DNA from: Hypsibius dujardini
Lineage: Eukaryota; Tardigrada; Eutardigrada; Parachela; Hypsibiidae
Assembly: GCA_001579985.1 (NCBI GenBank)
Contig: LRSR01001661.1
Span: 1 to 48,369, forward strand
Direction: 5' to 3'
DNA: 48,369 nt
Part shown: piece after piece, positions 11,401 to 23,000 of the stretch
Layout: each line of letters opens with the position of its first letter
Numbering within the stretch: position 1 is the first letter of the stretch
The notes under the pieces: model-generated
Database searches by the model: none
Seen by the model: only the letters and a program-made list of their open reading frames with translations
What the model was told of the DNA's origin: nothing
Translations under genes and position numbers: made by a program

Positions 11401-14400
11401 ATCAAAATTCATAAATGAGGGACGGATGATATTTGGTACTCAGTGGCACAATTGTTCTTTTCAGTAAACCGGTCAACGGCACATTTGGAAAAATATGAAG
11501 CCAGTTGTCTCACACTGCTTATTAAAACCCAAACAGCGACCCACAAAGTAATTTCGGTACAGCTGTAAGTATTGTGGTGACTCACATAATCGCCCCCAGT
11601 AAGGCCCAAATCTCGAGCAACTAGCTGGAAAAAATACAGGCAATAATATAAAAAAGCGATTCGAATGATATTAGCACTAGATAAACATGGCTTCTCTCGT
11701 TGGGGAAAATTATTGTTTAAAGTTCTAATTGGTGGGTGGATTTCAGCAAATACTTCAGCAAGCCTGTTTCCATAGGAAATTTAAATAGCTTTTTAGCTGC
11801 ATTTTGCCTTGCTGAAACTGGGCGTCTTGTCGAGCGACGCAATTTTTAATTTCCTCTCCTTCCCTTTGAAAGCGGCAAAATTGACTTCATTTTTGGCTTT
11901 CAATTAATCCAAACTGTATTCAAATTAAGGAAATTCAATGTTCTACCGAAATTATTATTGGAATTTCGAATCCCTGGGCTACTTTTAGATTCCTGCGCCT
12001 TTATTTTGAAATATATTGAAATCTGGGGGTGAAGGGGAATTTCGCTTGGTTGATGGGAGGGAAGATTTGATTCGATGTTTTTAAAGATATCGGAAAACTC
12101 GCATCAGAATATAACTTTTGTTTTGTGTTGTTTAACAGAAGAGTAAAATGTTCATGTGCATGTGCTACTTGTTGATTGATGAACTGTCATGCTGAACCTG
12201 TAGCGCGGAAGTTACCCATGGATTGGTTGATTAATAAGTATTGAAGCTGGACCCTGCTTCGTATTGGAAATGGTTGAGAATATGTAAAGCAGTCCAGAGG
12301 AAATGTACAAACATGTGCCCGCTCTGTCTGCCCTATTCGGGTATAAACAGAATGAGCAAATTTAGATAAAATAAAGATTCAGAAAATCTTGCCGCGATGG
12401 GTCGGCAGATCAATCGAATCCTTGATTGGGTGAAAAATCAACTTTCCCGCGTCGAAATGGGAGAATCGTCACTCAAGATTAAAACTGCCTAATCGCTTCT
12501 GATTCGTTCGCGAAATTAGGAAAATTCTCCAACAACGGTTTCAGCTACAGAATAAGCCATGTTTGTCTAGTGCTATTATACAGCACGTAGCTAGTTTTTC
12601 AAGTGCTGTTTACCATTATTTGGCGCGTTGTGGATGCGTTTGTCACCAGGATAAAGGCTGTAACAATCGGGATAACCATTTACGGGTTCAAGTAAAAGGA
12701 GCTAACATTACCATGCACTTACCACGAGAACCAGCCATTCCATCCTTAAGATATCCGCTAATTTGATTGTGCGTCAAGATGAGCGAGGCAATCTCAATAA
12801 AATTGGTCTGCTCAGCCAGCGTCCGATTGGCCGCCTGAAAGGCACTCTTCAAGATCATACTAAGCTGCTGGTTGACCGAAATGTCCATGTCCTGAATGAC
12901 GGTAGGTGACCAATACTTGTTCCGTTTGAGGAAGTTCATGATAACCTTGACGGTGTTGATGTGCGTGATGGACAGACGGGCCATGTTGTTGTACAGCGAG
13001 ACGTCTGCGTCCACTCCGACACCGGCAGCTGGCAGACCGATAAAAGGGATTGCAAGGAAATCCGCCACGTCATAGAGGGCCTGGAAATTGTAGGCGCAAC
13101 CTATAACCGAGCATATTTCATAAATGGGAATTCTGGTTGAAACTAAAGCGATTCATTAGCTGTATAAATGTTCGTCTAACAAGGGACATACAGGAAGTCT
13201 AAAGGTTCCATCTGTCCATATGTTGCTAGTAAATTAATGTCAAAGTTTCATACTGTTAAAAAAATTTAAGTGCAATTATTGTCGTGTGGTTGCTCAAAAT
13301 TCTGGAAGAATGGAGTATCCGAGTTTAGTTTTCCTAATGTTTATTGTAACGAATTCTATTTTGCAAAAGTCTAGAAAAGTGACATCGTTATGACACTTTC
13401 TTTTTTGGATTCGAATAGCGAATACATTAGAGTTCTTGGCACGAGCGAACAAGCTTACCCTAGGGCTTAGCGATAGAACTAAAGACCATTGCCTGACCGA
13501 ACCGAGAACATACAGGTACGATGTCATTTATAACAGATAGCTTCACCCCCTTCATTTTGGTTCATGTGAAGGACTTAACCGATTCCACAATGGAAGTTCA
13601 ATTGGAAGATGTATTTTCTTACGGCTCGCCATTTTTCACCTCTCAAAAAATAAAGAAGGACAACTGGATCGATAACCGAGGACTTGCCGAGGAATTAGCG
13701 CGACATTTCCGTTCTATTACATCTCTCAAGACTTCTTTTTAATCAATACAAATCTCACAAGACGAAGCCAAAGTTCACTAATTGAATTTCAACGATAATA
13801 ACAACGAATAGATTTTTTTATATGGGCTCTAGGGGGGGGGGGGTAAGCCGAAACACCTGTGTCAGCGGAATATTAAATGCAGTCCTTTATTGTTATATTG
13901 AGATTGGTTGAGAAGATACATCCCATTACGATCTATAGTCTGGCATTGGTCGCGTTTTTGTTCCTTACCTTTTCGTTTCGTTTTTCATATTTATGCAAAC
14001 AAAGAAATGACAAATAGACCAATCACAAGGAATCGATAAAGAGGGCTTCAGAGGAAACTATTCTACATTTTATTGACAATTGACAATTATTAGAATTTAA
14101 TTCGAAATCTGAAGAAGAGAGGAAAGGCCTCTTATGGTAATAGAAGCCTAGTGTGCTAACGTTAGTGTGCATATTTTATTTTACACCGAAACGGTATACT
14201 GTAATATTATCGTCTCAATGCCGTTTAACTCACCTGCGCCAATGAAGGCATCACACTGAATTCCGCGGTATATCAAGTCCATCGCAAATGCCATCGCGCT
14301 CGTTTTGGCCTCGCAGGTCGTGCCTAAATCCGAATAGGTGATGACCAGATGCAGACCCACAGGCGCCAAAATGCGCTCGTTCGAATAATCCAAGGCCATA

Positions 14401-16407
14401 TCCACCGCGGCTGCAGACCGATCGAAATTGTACCAGGACGCTCGCTCCGTTAATAGACAAGCATTCAAGGTGGTTTTTGCGGCAGGGAATGATGTCGTTA
14501 ATTTGGTTGTTGTCTTTTGTAGTTTGACCATGGTTGGGTTTAAATGCTCGGGCGAGGTTGCACCTTAAACAACATAATTTGATCAAGTATTAGTGTAGAT
14601 GAGGCTCGGTGGCCGAGGTTTAACCATGGAGGCCACAAATCATCAGGAACAACTGTTCGCATCAACCTTGCAGAAAAATATTACCAATGTCCGATAGTTG
14701 TCTGACACAGCTTCAAGGTTGTATTTTTTTTATAATGGAAGATCTTCAGTCCTTCCTTTCAAAGAGTATAATTAATATTTGATAAGGGCTATGCTCACAG
14801 CTCTCTACACAACCTTTTCGCCAATTGTTCAATCCTTGTTCATACAGGCAACGCCTTCCTGCATATTGCAAACCCGTCCCAATTCGGAAGATCTGTTTAT
14901 GTGGCGTCGTATTGAATAACGTTTACGATCTGTAATATGTCACGTACTTCTTTAAGCATTACTTCCAGTGCAGATGAATCATATATTAGAAATAGCGAAA
15001 AACTAGAGAATAACAATGACATTACAACTATAACCATATCACACATTACTGATGAGTTTTCACGTTATGATCTCATAAAACCCTGTAAACCTTTTACTAA
15101 ATAAAGATACTCCTGTTAACTATTGTAACCAAAATTATATAAAAGATAATCCTCCGGAAAAGGTTGTGTACATAGCAATTGATAATTAAAAAGGTTTGTG
15201 GGTTGTGAGCATAGCAAAAGGTTGTTTAAGGTTGTGAGCATAGCTCTCTCCTTAATATTTGAACATCATTTTGCTTGGTTTGCAAAAAGTTTAAAAATTT
15301 GTCCATAATCCATCCGATTCGTCCGGGACATTCTTTGTCATTTTATCGGAAAGCGAAAAGCAAAATCAATTAATCGTGCAAGATAAAGTACTAGCGAACA
15401 GGCAGAGATGCCTTTCAATCACCAAGGGGTGTCAGCAACGCCCCTGCAAGCGTCTCTGAGGGTCCAGCTTGAGCCTGGACTCCTGGCACTGCCGTTCCGT
15501 CCAAAATATTCTTCGTAACAAAAAATATGCGTTTGGGGTTTAAGTAAATAATAAAAACTTAATATAATGAACGTGAAACAGAATACGTAAAATTATATAA
15601 ATAAATATATTAAATATGCTGTCAATTTTTTACTTTAATCCCAAACATGTTTTTTTTCTAAAAAATATAATTTATGATTGAACTGAAATTCCGGGGGTCC
15701 GCGGATCTCCAGGGCCGCCCTCAGGGGAGTTATTTGGGTTGACTTCCTCCTTACCCGTTATGCGAAACGCGCTTCTGCATAGGAGATATGTATTGTGGCC
15801 AATTGCTAGGTCCATACGAACATTTTTCGTAAAAAGGTTAATGCAAACTATAAACTGAATGGATAGAGCCCATTCTGTTACTTGTGTCACTAATGCTTTC
15901 ATTGCAGAAGTGAATAAATAGAGACACCTCTCATCTCGTCAATTTTTAAGAATAATAAAATTGACTTGCTACGCCTGCAGAATGACTAATATATTACATC
16001 TCATACTAACCAAAGCCATTGCCTCTGCCGGTCATCGTGGAATTTTTGGCAGTAGAATTGGCTACAGCACTTGTCGTCAAAGGTAGCATGGTTGTGGTCT
16101 CTGTTGTTGCAGTTGTCATAGTCTCGGTCTCGGAGAGGACCCTCAAGTTCCGTACCAAGGCATCATTGGTTGTAGTCGTGATTGTGGCTGGAGTCGTTGT
16201 TGTCGTTGTCGAGGAGGTCGTGGTGGTTGTGGTGATCGTTGTTGCTGCTGTTGTTGTTGTTGTTGGAGTTGTCCTGAGTGTGGTCTTAGCAGTGGTTGTA
16301 CCGCCAGTAAAATACGGTCGAAACACAGTATGCTCATTAACCGACGCCTGAGCACTCAGGCAAATTCGGGTACACAGATACAGCAGTAAAGCGTGCTGTG
16401 AATCCAT
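5465..16407 (-). CDS. Receptor guanylyl cyclase A (first of three tandem paralogs)
   Basis: 23 exons, 5' to 3' by high coordinate: 16407-16011, 14563-14234, 13100-12723, 12657-12614, 11624-11586, 10952-10875, 10432-10289, 9819-9586, 9527-9392, 9299-9206, 8956-8806, 8725-8537, 8470-8288, 7950-7716, 7621-7500, 7420-7192, 6619-6547, 6465-6396, 6324-6172, 6085-5938, 5853-5805, 5728-5587, 5518-5465. All phases agree; 1223 residues. Order: signal peptide, Thr-rich linker (to about 112), ANF-receptor domain (about 150-590, closing with the family's WPGG...[10 protein letters not shown] juxtamembrane motif), one helix (about 599-622), kinase homology domain (625-994; HGD at 812-814, DYG at 832-834, Arg719 where kinases have Lys), linker helix, cyclase (about 1040-1223). 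Active-site residues present: D1045, E1086, D1090, C1158, N1165, R1169. Odd: Arg1089 replaces the conserved Gly before D1090, Ser1148 replaces the Gly of VAGVVG, and intron 20 begins with GC. It should make cGMP from GTP at the membrane; the ligand is unknown. Confidence 0.92.
6830..7000. repeat. Eroded arm of the intron-16 foldback element (copy A)
   Basis: Lies in intron 16 of receptor cyclase A. It resembles the left arm of the palindromic element found whole in intron 16 of B and C, for example GGAAAACAC..GATTCC and the ATTGGCATCA block. The opposite arm is not recognisable here. Confidence 0.55.
8093..8243. repeat. CAGA-type microsatellite in intron 13 of cyclase A
   Basis: An imperfect (CAGA)n array with AACA and GGCA variants, between exons 14 and 13 of cyclase A. 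Introns at the same position in B and C hold simple repeats with different units. Long Cys/Leu/Val and Gln/Thr/Asp/Arg ORFs here are translations of the repeat. Confidence 0.95.
9125..9190. repeat. Poly-G/poly-C inverted repeat in intron 10 of cyclase A
   Basis: A GTTCACGGAGGGG block faces a CCCCTCCTAGGCTGAAC block. G and C runs of 9-12 can pair, forming a hairpin of about 60 bases. It is probably a small foldback element or the core of one. Confidence 0.55.
10466..10844. mobile_element. Foldback/MITE-like element in intron 6 of cyclase A
   Basis: About 380 bp bounded by inverted repeats of about 110 bp. The left arm contains AAGGAGTCAATTACCTCTGT and TGTTCTTGAATACTAC, and the right arm reads the same on the other strand with few mismatches. 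No ORF. It is a non-autonomous inverted-repeat element; no target duplication was identified. Confidence 0.8.
11272..11567. mobile_element. MITE family M2, copy in intron 5 of cyclase A
   Basis: About 296 bp with terminal inverted repeats of about 60 bp. The left arm has CAGCTG..AAGTTACTTTCTGGG and GGCAAGCCGTGTGGGACA; the reversed right arm has CAGCTGTACCGAAATTACTT and AGCAGTGTGAGACA. The interior matches the element at 22629-22922 (TGATATTTGGTACTC and flanks). No coding capacity. Confidence 0.85.
13521..13742 (+). CDS. Candidate ORF nested in intron 2 of cyclase A, opposite strand
   Basis: A 73-codon ATG-to-TAA frame with balanced, protein-like composition ([19 protein letters not shown], then [12 protein letters not shown]). 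It lies on the opposite strand to the host gene, and introns at this position in B and C do not obviously carry it. It could be a nested gene's exon or a fragment of a mobile element or retrocopy. No family was recognised. Confidence 0.3.
   Translation: MSFITDSFTPFILVHVKDLTDSTMEVQLEDVFSYGSPFFTSQKIKKDNWIDNRGLAEELARHFRSITSLKTSF
14784..15250. mobile_element. Inverted-repeat element in intron 1 of cyclase A with flanking direct repeat
   Basis: Starts GGGCTATGCTCACA..ACAACCTTTT and ends with the inverse (AAAGGTTG..TGTGAGCATAGCTC). An internal AAAAGGTTGTGTACATAGC repeats the end motif. The 11-base direct repeat TTAATATTTGA flanks it at 14772-14782 and 15252-15262, consistent with a target-site duplication. 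No ORF. Confidence 0.65.
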
Positions 16408-17049
16408 CCTGATTTCACGCCTCAGCGGATTTTACAGAACAGACTGAATGATGGCAAACTAACTGACAAATCGACCACAAGGCGTATGTGTATTTTTGGT
16501 AGGCTGCAAACTTTTATTTTCCCATTCATCGTCCGGATACATCGGACAAGAAATGAAAGACTGTATTAGTCTGGCTGTTTCTTTTCTGTAATCAATCTCT
16601 GGAATCGTTTTGTGTGGCTACGCTTTACGTGCCTCTTTTTTTCACGATCGAAGTAGCGAAAAATGTAAGTTCAATCGATTTCTCTTGCAGTCGCCAATAA
16701 CCTTTTTTCGTCCATCATAAAAGGGGTCGAGGGTACGAACAGAAAGCCAGAAACAAAAGATGCGACGGCACCTCCGAATCTTCCTTTAGCAACGCAATCT
16801 TGTTTTCTTAACAGCTTTCAGCCCATTCTCCGCGGCCTTTGAAGAAAGGACACTTTTTTCTCCTGCCTCGACTAATAATAGATGCGATGAATGTGCGATG
16901 TAAATTGAATTCTGTTTTTTCTTCCTTTTCTCCCGGTTCATCCAAGTACAAAAGAATCAGTAAGCTACCAGTATAAGTCCATGAAAAAAATAAACACCCT
17001 GGCAAGATATTTCCACTAGTCAGCTTTGGGTGCATGAAACAAGGACAGT
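16408..17049. other. Spacer between cyclases A and B
   Basis: About 640 bp between the start codon of A and the stop codon of B. It must hold A's promoter and 5' UTR and B's 3' UTR. No exon is supported. Confidence 0.5.
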
Positions 17050-20000
17050 TTAATCTATTGTCGTTTTAGCAATTAGCCAAAAAGTTTCCATCGATCCTTT
17101 TCCCTGTGGCAATAGAAAGGGTGCATATATTGTACTGTAGACTTGAACGATGAATAGCTAAAGTTTCTAGCTGACCTTAACGGTGATTGGGCCTCGAGGT
17201 GAGAGGAAGTAATTGCCGATTTTATCTAAAAGCGCTGCAGTGGTCGGACTGACGTGGATCTTGCCTGCTTCCCCGTGAGACTCCATCCGACTAGCTGTGT
17301 TCACTGTATCACCAAATCTAAAGACAGACAAACAGTAAAAGTCATCCCGCTCGCAGACGAGGAGCAAGAGTATGGAGAGAGATTGTTTACAGGCAATATT
17401 TGGGCATTTTAAGGCCGACCACTGATGCCACACAGGATCCTACAAATAAAGCAACGAAATTGAGAAATTAGCACGAACAACAAGATACATATCATGGCAG
17501 ACGGAAATGTAGATTCTTGCCTGAATTTAATCCTACTCTTAGTTTAAGCCTCGCGTCAGGACTACTGGCAATCAGTAACGTTCCAACCTCCTTTCTGAGG
17601 GTCAACGCTAGGCTTGCCATCTCTCCAGCGTGTTTGATTCCGTTTCGCACTGGAAGCCCGCTGACCAACTGTGGACGAATCATAAGTGGAGAGTTGAACT
17701 ATTTAAGGATTGCTTCTATCCTTTTGTTGAACATAAAAAGTCAGCTAAGAAATGTTTTTCAACTAATAATAAATATTCATTGTTTCGTAACTCTCGAGAA
17801 GGTTTGCTATAGTACAAACCAGATAATTGTCGCCAACAGTTTCAACCTTGTACACGTCGAATCCCTCAATGATGTGATCGCACAGTCCGTAGAGTGTGTT
17901 CATAATCTCTATTGTGATGTATGGCGTGGACGCTGCTTCCATCACCTCCGCGAACCCGTGGATGTCGCTAAACTGAAATGCCAAAAGTTGCAACTGCCTC
18001 ATTATGAAATATAACCCAACGAAGTCACTCTCGACAGAATGATAGACCGACCTGGACGGTGGTGCTGTCATATACTTCCGGGTAAATCATTTCTCCCCTG
18101 CGGAGTTTATCGCTAATCACCCTGCAAGTTTCATGATAAATAATAAATAAATAAATATTGTTTAAACAGAAAACTAAAATATATTAAGCAGGATTCTGCA
18201 TTGTGGATAACGTGACCGTCTCCTCTTACTCACTTTGGCAGCATTCCCTTGAGCAGTTCCTCAGAGCGTTCCTTTTCCGCCACAAACATTTTCATCTTTT
18301 CCTCGGCTAAAATAAGAAAAATATCCCTTTTCCAACAGATGGCAAGACACTTTGTGGTTGGGATTGGAGGAAATTCTTGACGTTTAAATAAAACTAACCA
18401 ACGACAAATTTCAAAACTAATTTCGTCAGTCAGGATAAGAAGGCCTTTTTCAGCAAAATTTTGCGATTGGGAAAACATTTAAAGATTCAATTTTTCTCTG
18501 ATTTGGGCTGTAAAAACTTTAGTTATGCGAAATTAGTAACTTCAAAGAACTTCGACACTTCCCTTCTCAAAATTCAATTTGGAATAGATTGGTATTAGCA
18601 AAGAATTCTTTGGACGTTGGAGGGCGGAGCTACAGGTCATTGTCGAGTCTTGCCGGAAACTTACGAGTGATATTCCAGAAATGACGCATAGTTCCGCCCC
18701 CTGATATTCAAAAAAGATTCTGCTGGTGCCAAACGATTCGAAATTGCTTTTTAAGAAGGATAGTGTCGAAGTTCAATAAATTAAACTATTGCGCAAATAT
18801 GGAGTATTCAAGGTCAAATCAGGGAAAATGGAATCTTCCATTGTTTTCCGAAATTTGCAATTCTGCCGGAAAACAGTTTTCACATCCTGACCTATCAAAT
18901 AAAATCATCATAATTATAGCCTATTACAAAATATATAAGTTGGAGACATTCTGAGTTCATCCTTTGAAAATCGTTTCAAGTAAGGAGCTGCAGTGACAAG
19001 TTATCGCATGCAGGGGGATTATACCTTCGTGTTCGAGTTCTGTGGCATAGAGGTCCATGCGAGTGATCAAATGTTCGATGATGTTTTCCCCAGATTTGCC
19101 CAGCACCTTCTGCAGAATTTCCCGAATCTTTATGAAGGGTATCCGAACCATCGGATGTTCATCCCAACACATTTCCAACAGGGCGTGTAGAGGTCCGGGA
19201 CATGATGAGACAGGGACCATTGGTCGCTGAGGAGGATTAGCGCCTCGCTTGACCTTAACAACACCTTCGCGATCAATCCATCAACTGGCGGGATCTCAGT
19301 CAGCAAATTTACTCTACGCTGCATGCAGTATGACATACCTCCATTACGAGGTCCTTAGCATGAGCAAGATAATCGCTGCGCTGCGATTCAATGGAACTTT
19401 CGTAGGGGGCGCTGCGGAGGATCAGCTGCTGCATCAGGATACCAAAACTGTACACATCCCCTAAAATATTGTTAGCTATAAAGTGAAGTACAATTTATCC
19501 AGTTAAAACAGTCAAACGCAGTACTATCACAAGTACCTTTTTGGGTGCCTCCTAAAACAGGTTTCCGGAGAAGTTCAGGTGCCCGCCACAGGAGGCGGGC
19601 AAAGTCTCTGTCTTGGTCGTTATCGTCCGGCGGAATAACGTCCTCCATGGAACGGAAGTGATGCAAACCGTAGTCAGATATTTTGATGACAAACCGGCTG
19701 TCAATTAAAACTGTATGAGCGCTCAAGTCCCCGTGTGAAACCACTTTCGTCGTGTGCAAATAAGTCATTCCCTGACAAAGAAAGAGATGAAATGAGAGGC
19801 GACTCAATATTCCGCTAGGGGAATACCGCAGACGAGAAAACAGCAGCTTAGAGGCTGGGAGAAATGCAAAAACGCTTTGACAGATAGGTAAACTACGGAT
19901 GACCTACAGACAGACACACAGACACACAGACAGACAGACAGACAGACAGACACACAGACAGACAGACAGACACACAGACACACAGACACACAGACACACA

Positions 20001-23000
20001 GACACACAGACAGACACACAGACACACAGACACACAGACACACAGACAGGCGGACAGACAGACACTGTCTTACGGATGCGATTCCTTTCATGATACTGTG
20101 CTTGAACTGCCAATCCAGAACCATGGTTGTTTTTTCCAATAGTGCCATGACACTACCCTTCTGACACACTTCCCCAATAGCGTACTCGCAGAGATTTTCG
20201 TCGTTGATTGCCACTCCCAAGAATTCTTGTAAATTATTGTGTTTCACTCCTCTCAACTACACGCACAAAAAATCACATACTAAACGTGTATTGCGTGCTT
20301 GCAATTTGTTAAGAAATCAAGATTGTTACCGCGCCCATGTCACTGCTCATGCTGCTAGTCATTCGTTGATACGGTTGCGGAAGTTCCCGCAGCGCAACAG
20401 TGCTGTCTTTCAGGGTTGCGGTTTTTCCGTAAAGAACAAAAGCGAGATGAGTCCTTCCCTCTTCATCGTCCTCCATCTCGGCCTTCTTGACAACTTCTTC
20501 GTCGGTATTCTTAAGCGGTGGGAAAAAATAAAACAAATAGAAGGGCAATTAATTTAGCGGTATATGTGGATTGTGTTGATCTGGAAGAGTAACTTCTACA
20601 CTTACGACGGATTTTTGTGATTTTGTCTGGAAGCGACTACCAGCTCCACTGGCAGCCATTCGACTGGCTTGAGACGCGTGTGAAGCCACAGAAATGCTGC
20701 TCAGTTCATGCGTGAAAACCCGCCACCAAAATGGATCCTGATTTTTGTTTATAAATCTGCAAATTTCCGTATCATATGTACATGTAGAGTATATTAAACT
20801 GTACTTTATCGTTGTAAATATGGGCATGTGAAAGAGTGGATAGACTCATTACCTCCCAATTACAATATAACCTGCTACGATGCCTGCTACCAGGAGTAGG
20901 GTGGGAATAACTGCTGCCGCCGCCGCACTCCCGCCAGACAATGGCTCTGTAAACAATCAGGAAAATGTTAATTTCCCACTTTCAGAATGGTTCAAATAAA
21001 ATTCAATCGTCCGATCACATTTTGTTTGGATTTTGATGGTTTTGCCAACACAAACACGTGCTTGCACGTCTCGGCAATTTTTATTAAAATAAAGACAACA
21101 CTACTATAATAATAACACTGACTCGTCGATTGTTTTATTTTTTAATTCTGAGCAAACAAAAACAGAAAAAGTCGTCCACTGTTAATTTTTAATGTTGAGC
21201 AAAAAATAATAGAACTAAATGGCCAACTGTTCTGTTTAAATTTTGAGAAAAAATAATTAAACTAAATTGTCGTCTGTTCTTTTTTAAATTTGAGCAAAAA
21301 AAATGCTCTACCGTTAATTTTTTGTTGACTTGATTAGTGGCAGGAAAGCCCGAATAAAAAGGACATACTCGGAGCACAAATTGGATTTTTGCCGTTGTAT
21401 CCGCAGCGTGGTTCGTTGGGTGGGAGGACACCTTTGCCGCCGGGCCAATCGAGAGCACCGAGCGGGACCACCACAGGAGAATTCGGCGTGGCTGAAAATC
21501 CCGGCTAGATCACACAATACATTTCAAAACATTCATCTGTACCCCGCAAGTCAATCATGTATTTGTGTACAACTGTTGACATTGTTCAACATAATGCATG
21601 AGTTCAAGGAATTGGAGTACCTCGAAAAGAGCGCTTCGTTCGTTGTAGGTTTTGACAACGTAGGACGATATTCGATCTGCGTTGGCATCCAACCACACCG
21701 TGCCTTGAATGGGACTCTCGAAGGAGTAGTTTGAGCCGGCCCAGTTGACAAAGTTATCCACCAGAAAAATGTCCGTTCCGTTAACAAACATGTCTTTCAT
21801 GATGGAAGCGTAGAAAACGACCGCGTCGTAGTAGTGAGCCGTCACTAAATCCACCTACAATAACATCAACAAAAGGGGTCACGATAATTGATATGTTTTC
21901 GCCGTCGACGAAACTACAAAATATCCTCTAGTACACATAAAAAATGAAGTACGATAGGTCATACGAAAAGTCAAATTTTCACACAAATTATGCGCCATTC
22001 CGCACAGAATTTGTGAGGTCGTTGACAGGGCGTGTTCGCACTCTTTTTATCCGTCTAAATTTATGTGAAGCGACATGTGTGGGCTTACAAAATTTATACG
22101 CCTTAGTTATTCTTATTCGAAAGGCAAAAAGACTGTAAGTTTTTAGAAATAAATGACAGAATAAAAGTCTGTGCAGGGTGCCCAGGGTTTGGCATCTTGT
22201 GGGACGCAATGGTGGGGTTTCTAATTATTTTAAAACACGGCGAATTATGTGTTCAAAAATAGTGCTGAAATAGTTTTAGCATTTTTGCCAAGAACTGCGA
22301 AACTTATGTTTTGCCGTTTCACCGCTGTGGAAAGACTGGAACAATATTTAGACGCTGCTGTACCTTAGTTTGTCAAGCGTCTGTAGTTAGAAGATTCGCG
22401 CGATTAAATAAATGCGATCGTGCATAATATGACCTGGTACAACCTACGTTTTGAGGTGGTCGTACATAATCTGCATGATATAAGCCGCTGTTTCTACGTA
22501 CAAATATAAGGTGACAGTTCGTCCTTAATGTGTACGGAAAAAAGACTTTTCGTACGCCAGATGTGTACTAGGGATCTCTTCCAAATAGTTAAAGGGGAAA
22601 TTTGCTTTCATTTTGGCTCTACCACGTTGCAACTGTGCAAGGTTACTTTTTTGGTTAATGTATGAGTTTTGGCGTGCCGTCTGAGACAAATCCAAATTTT
22701 AAATTTTTCAAATTCCACCCTAGTGCTATTCCAAAAATTATTTAAGTTGCTATACTGCCAAAATTTATAAATGATTGTCTGATGATATTTGGTACTCTGG
22801 CACAATTTTTCTGTTCAACAAACTGATCAACGGCGTCTTGAAAAGCAATAAGAAGTCAGATGTCCCACACGGCTTGCCAAAATCTAAACTGTGGCCCATA
22901 CAGTAACTTTGGCACAGCTGTACAAGTTCGCTACGTCGCTGAAGCATGGAAAGATTTGTGATGCCTCACCCCTTCGTTTGGTCCGTATTTGTATCGGTGG

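Noticed and set aside
16019-16351. Valine-rich ORF on the plus strand (also 27262-27531 and 38312-38686)
   Set aside because: Antisense shadow of the Thr-rich exon 1 in each cyclase (ACN codons read as GTN on the other strand).
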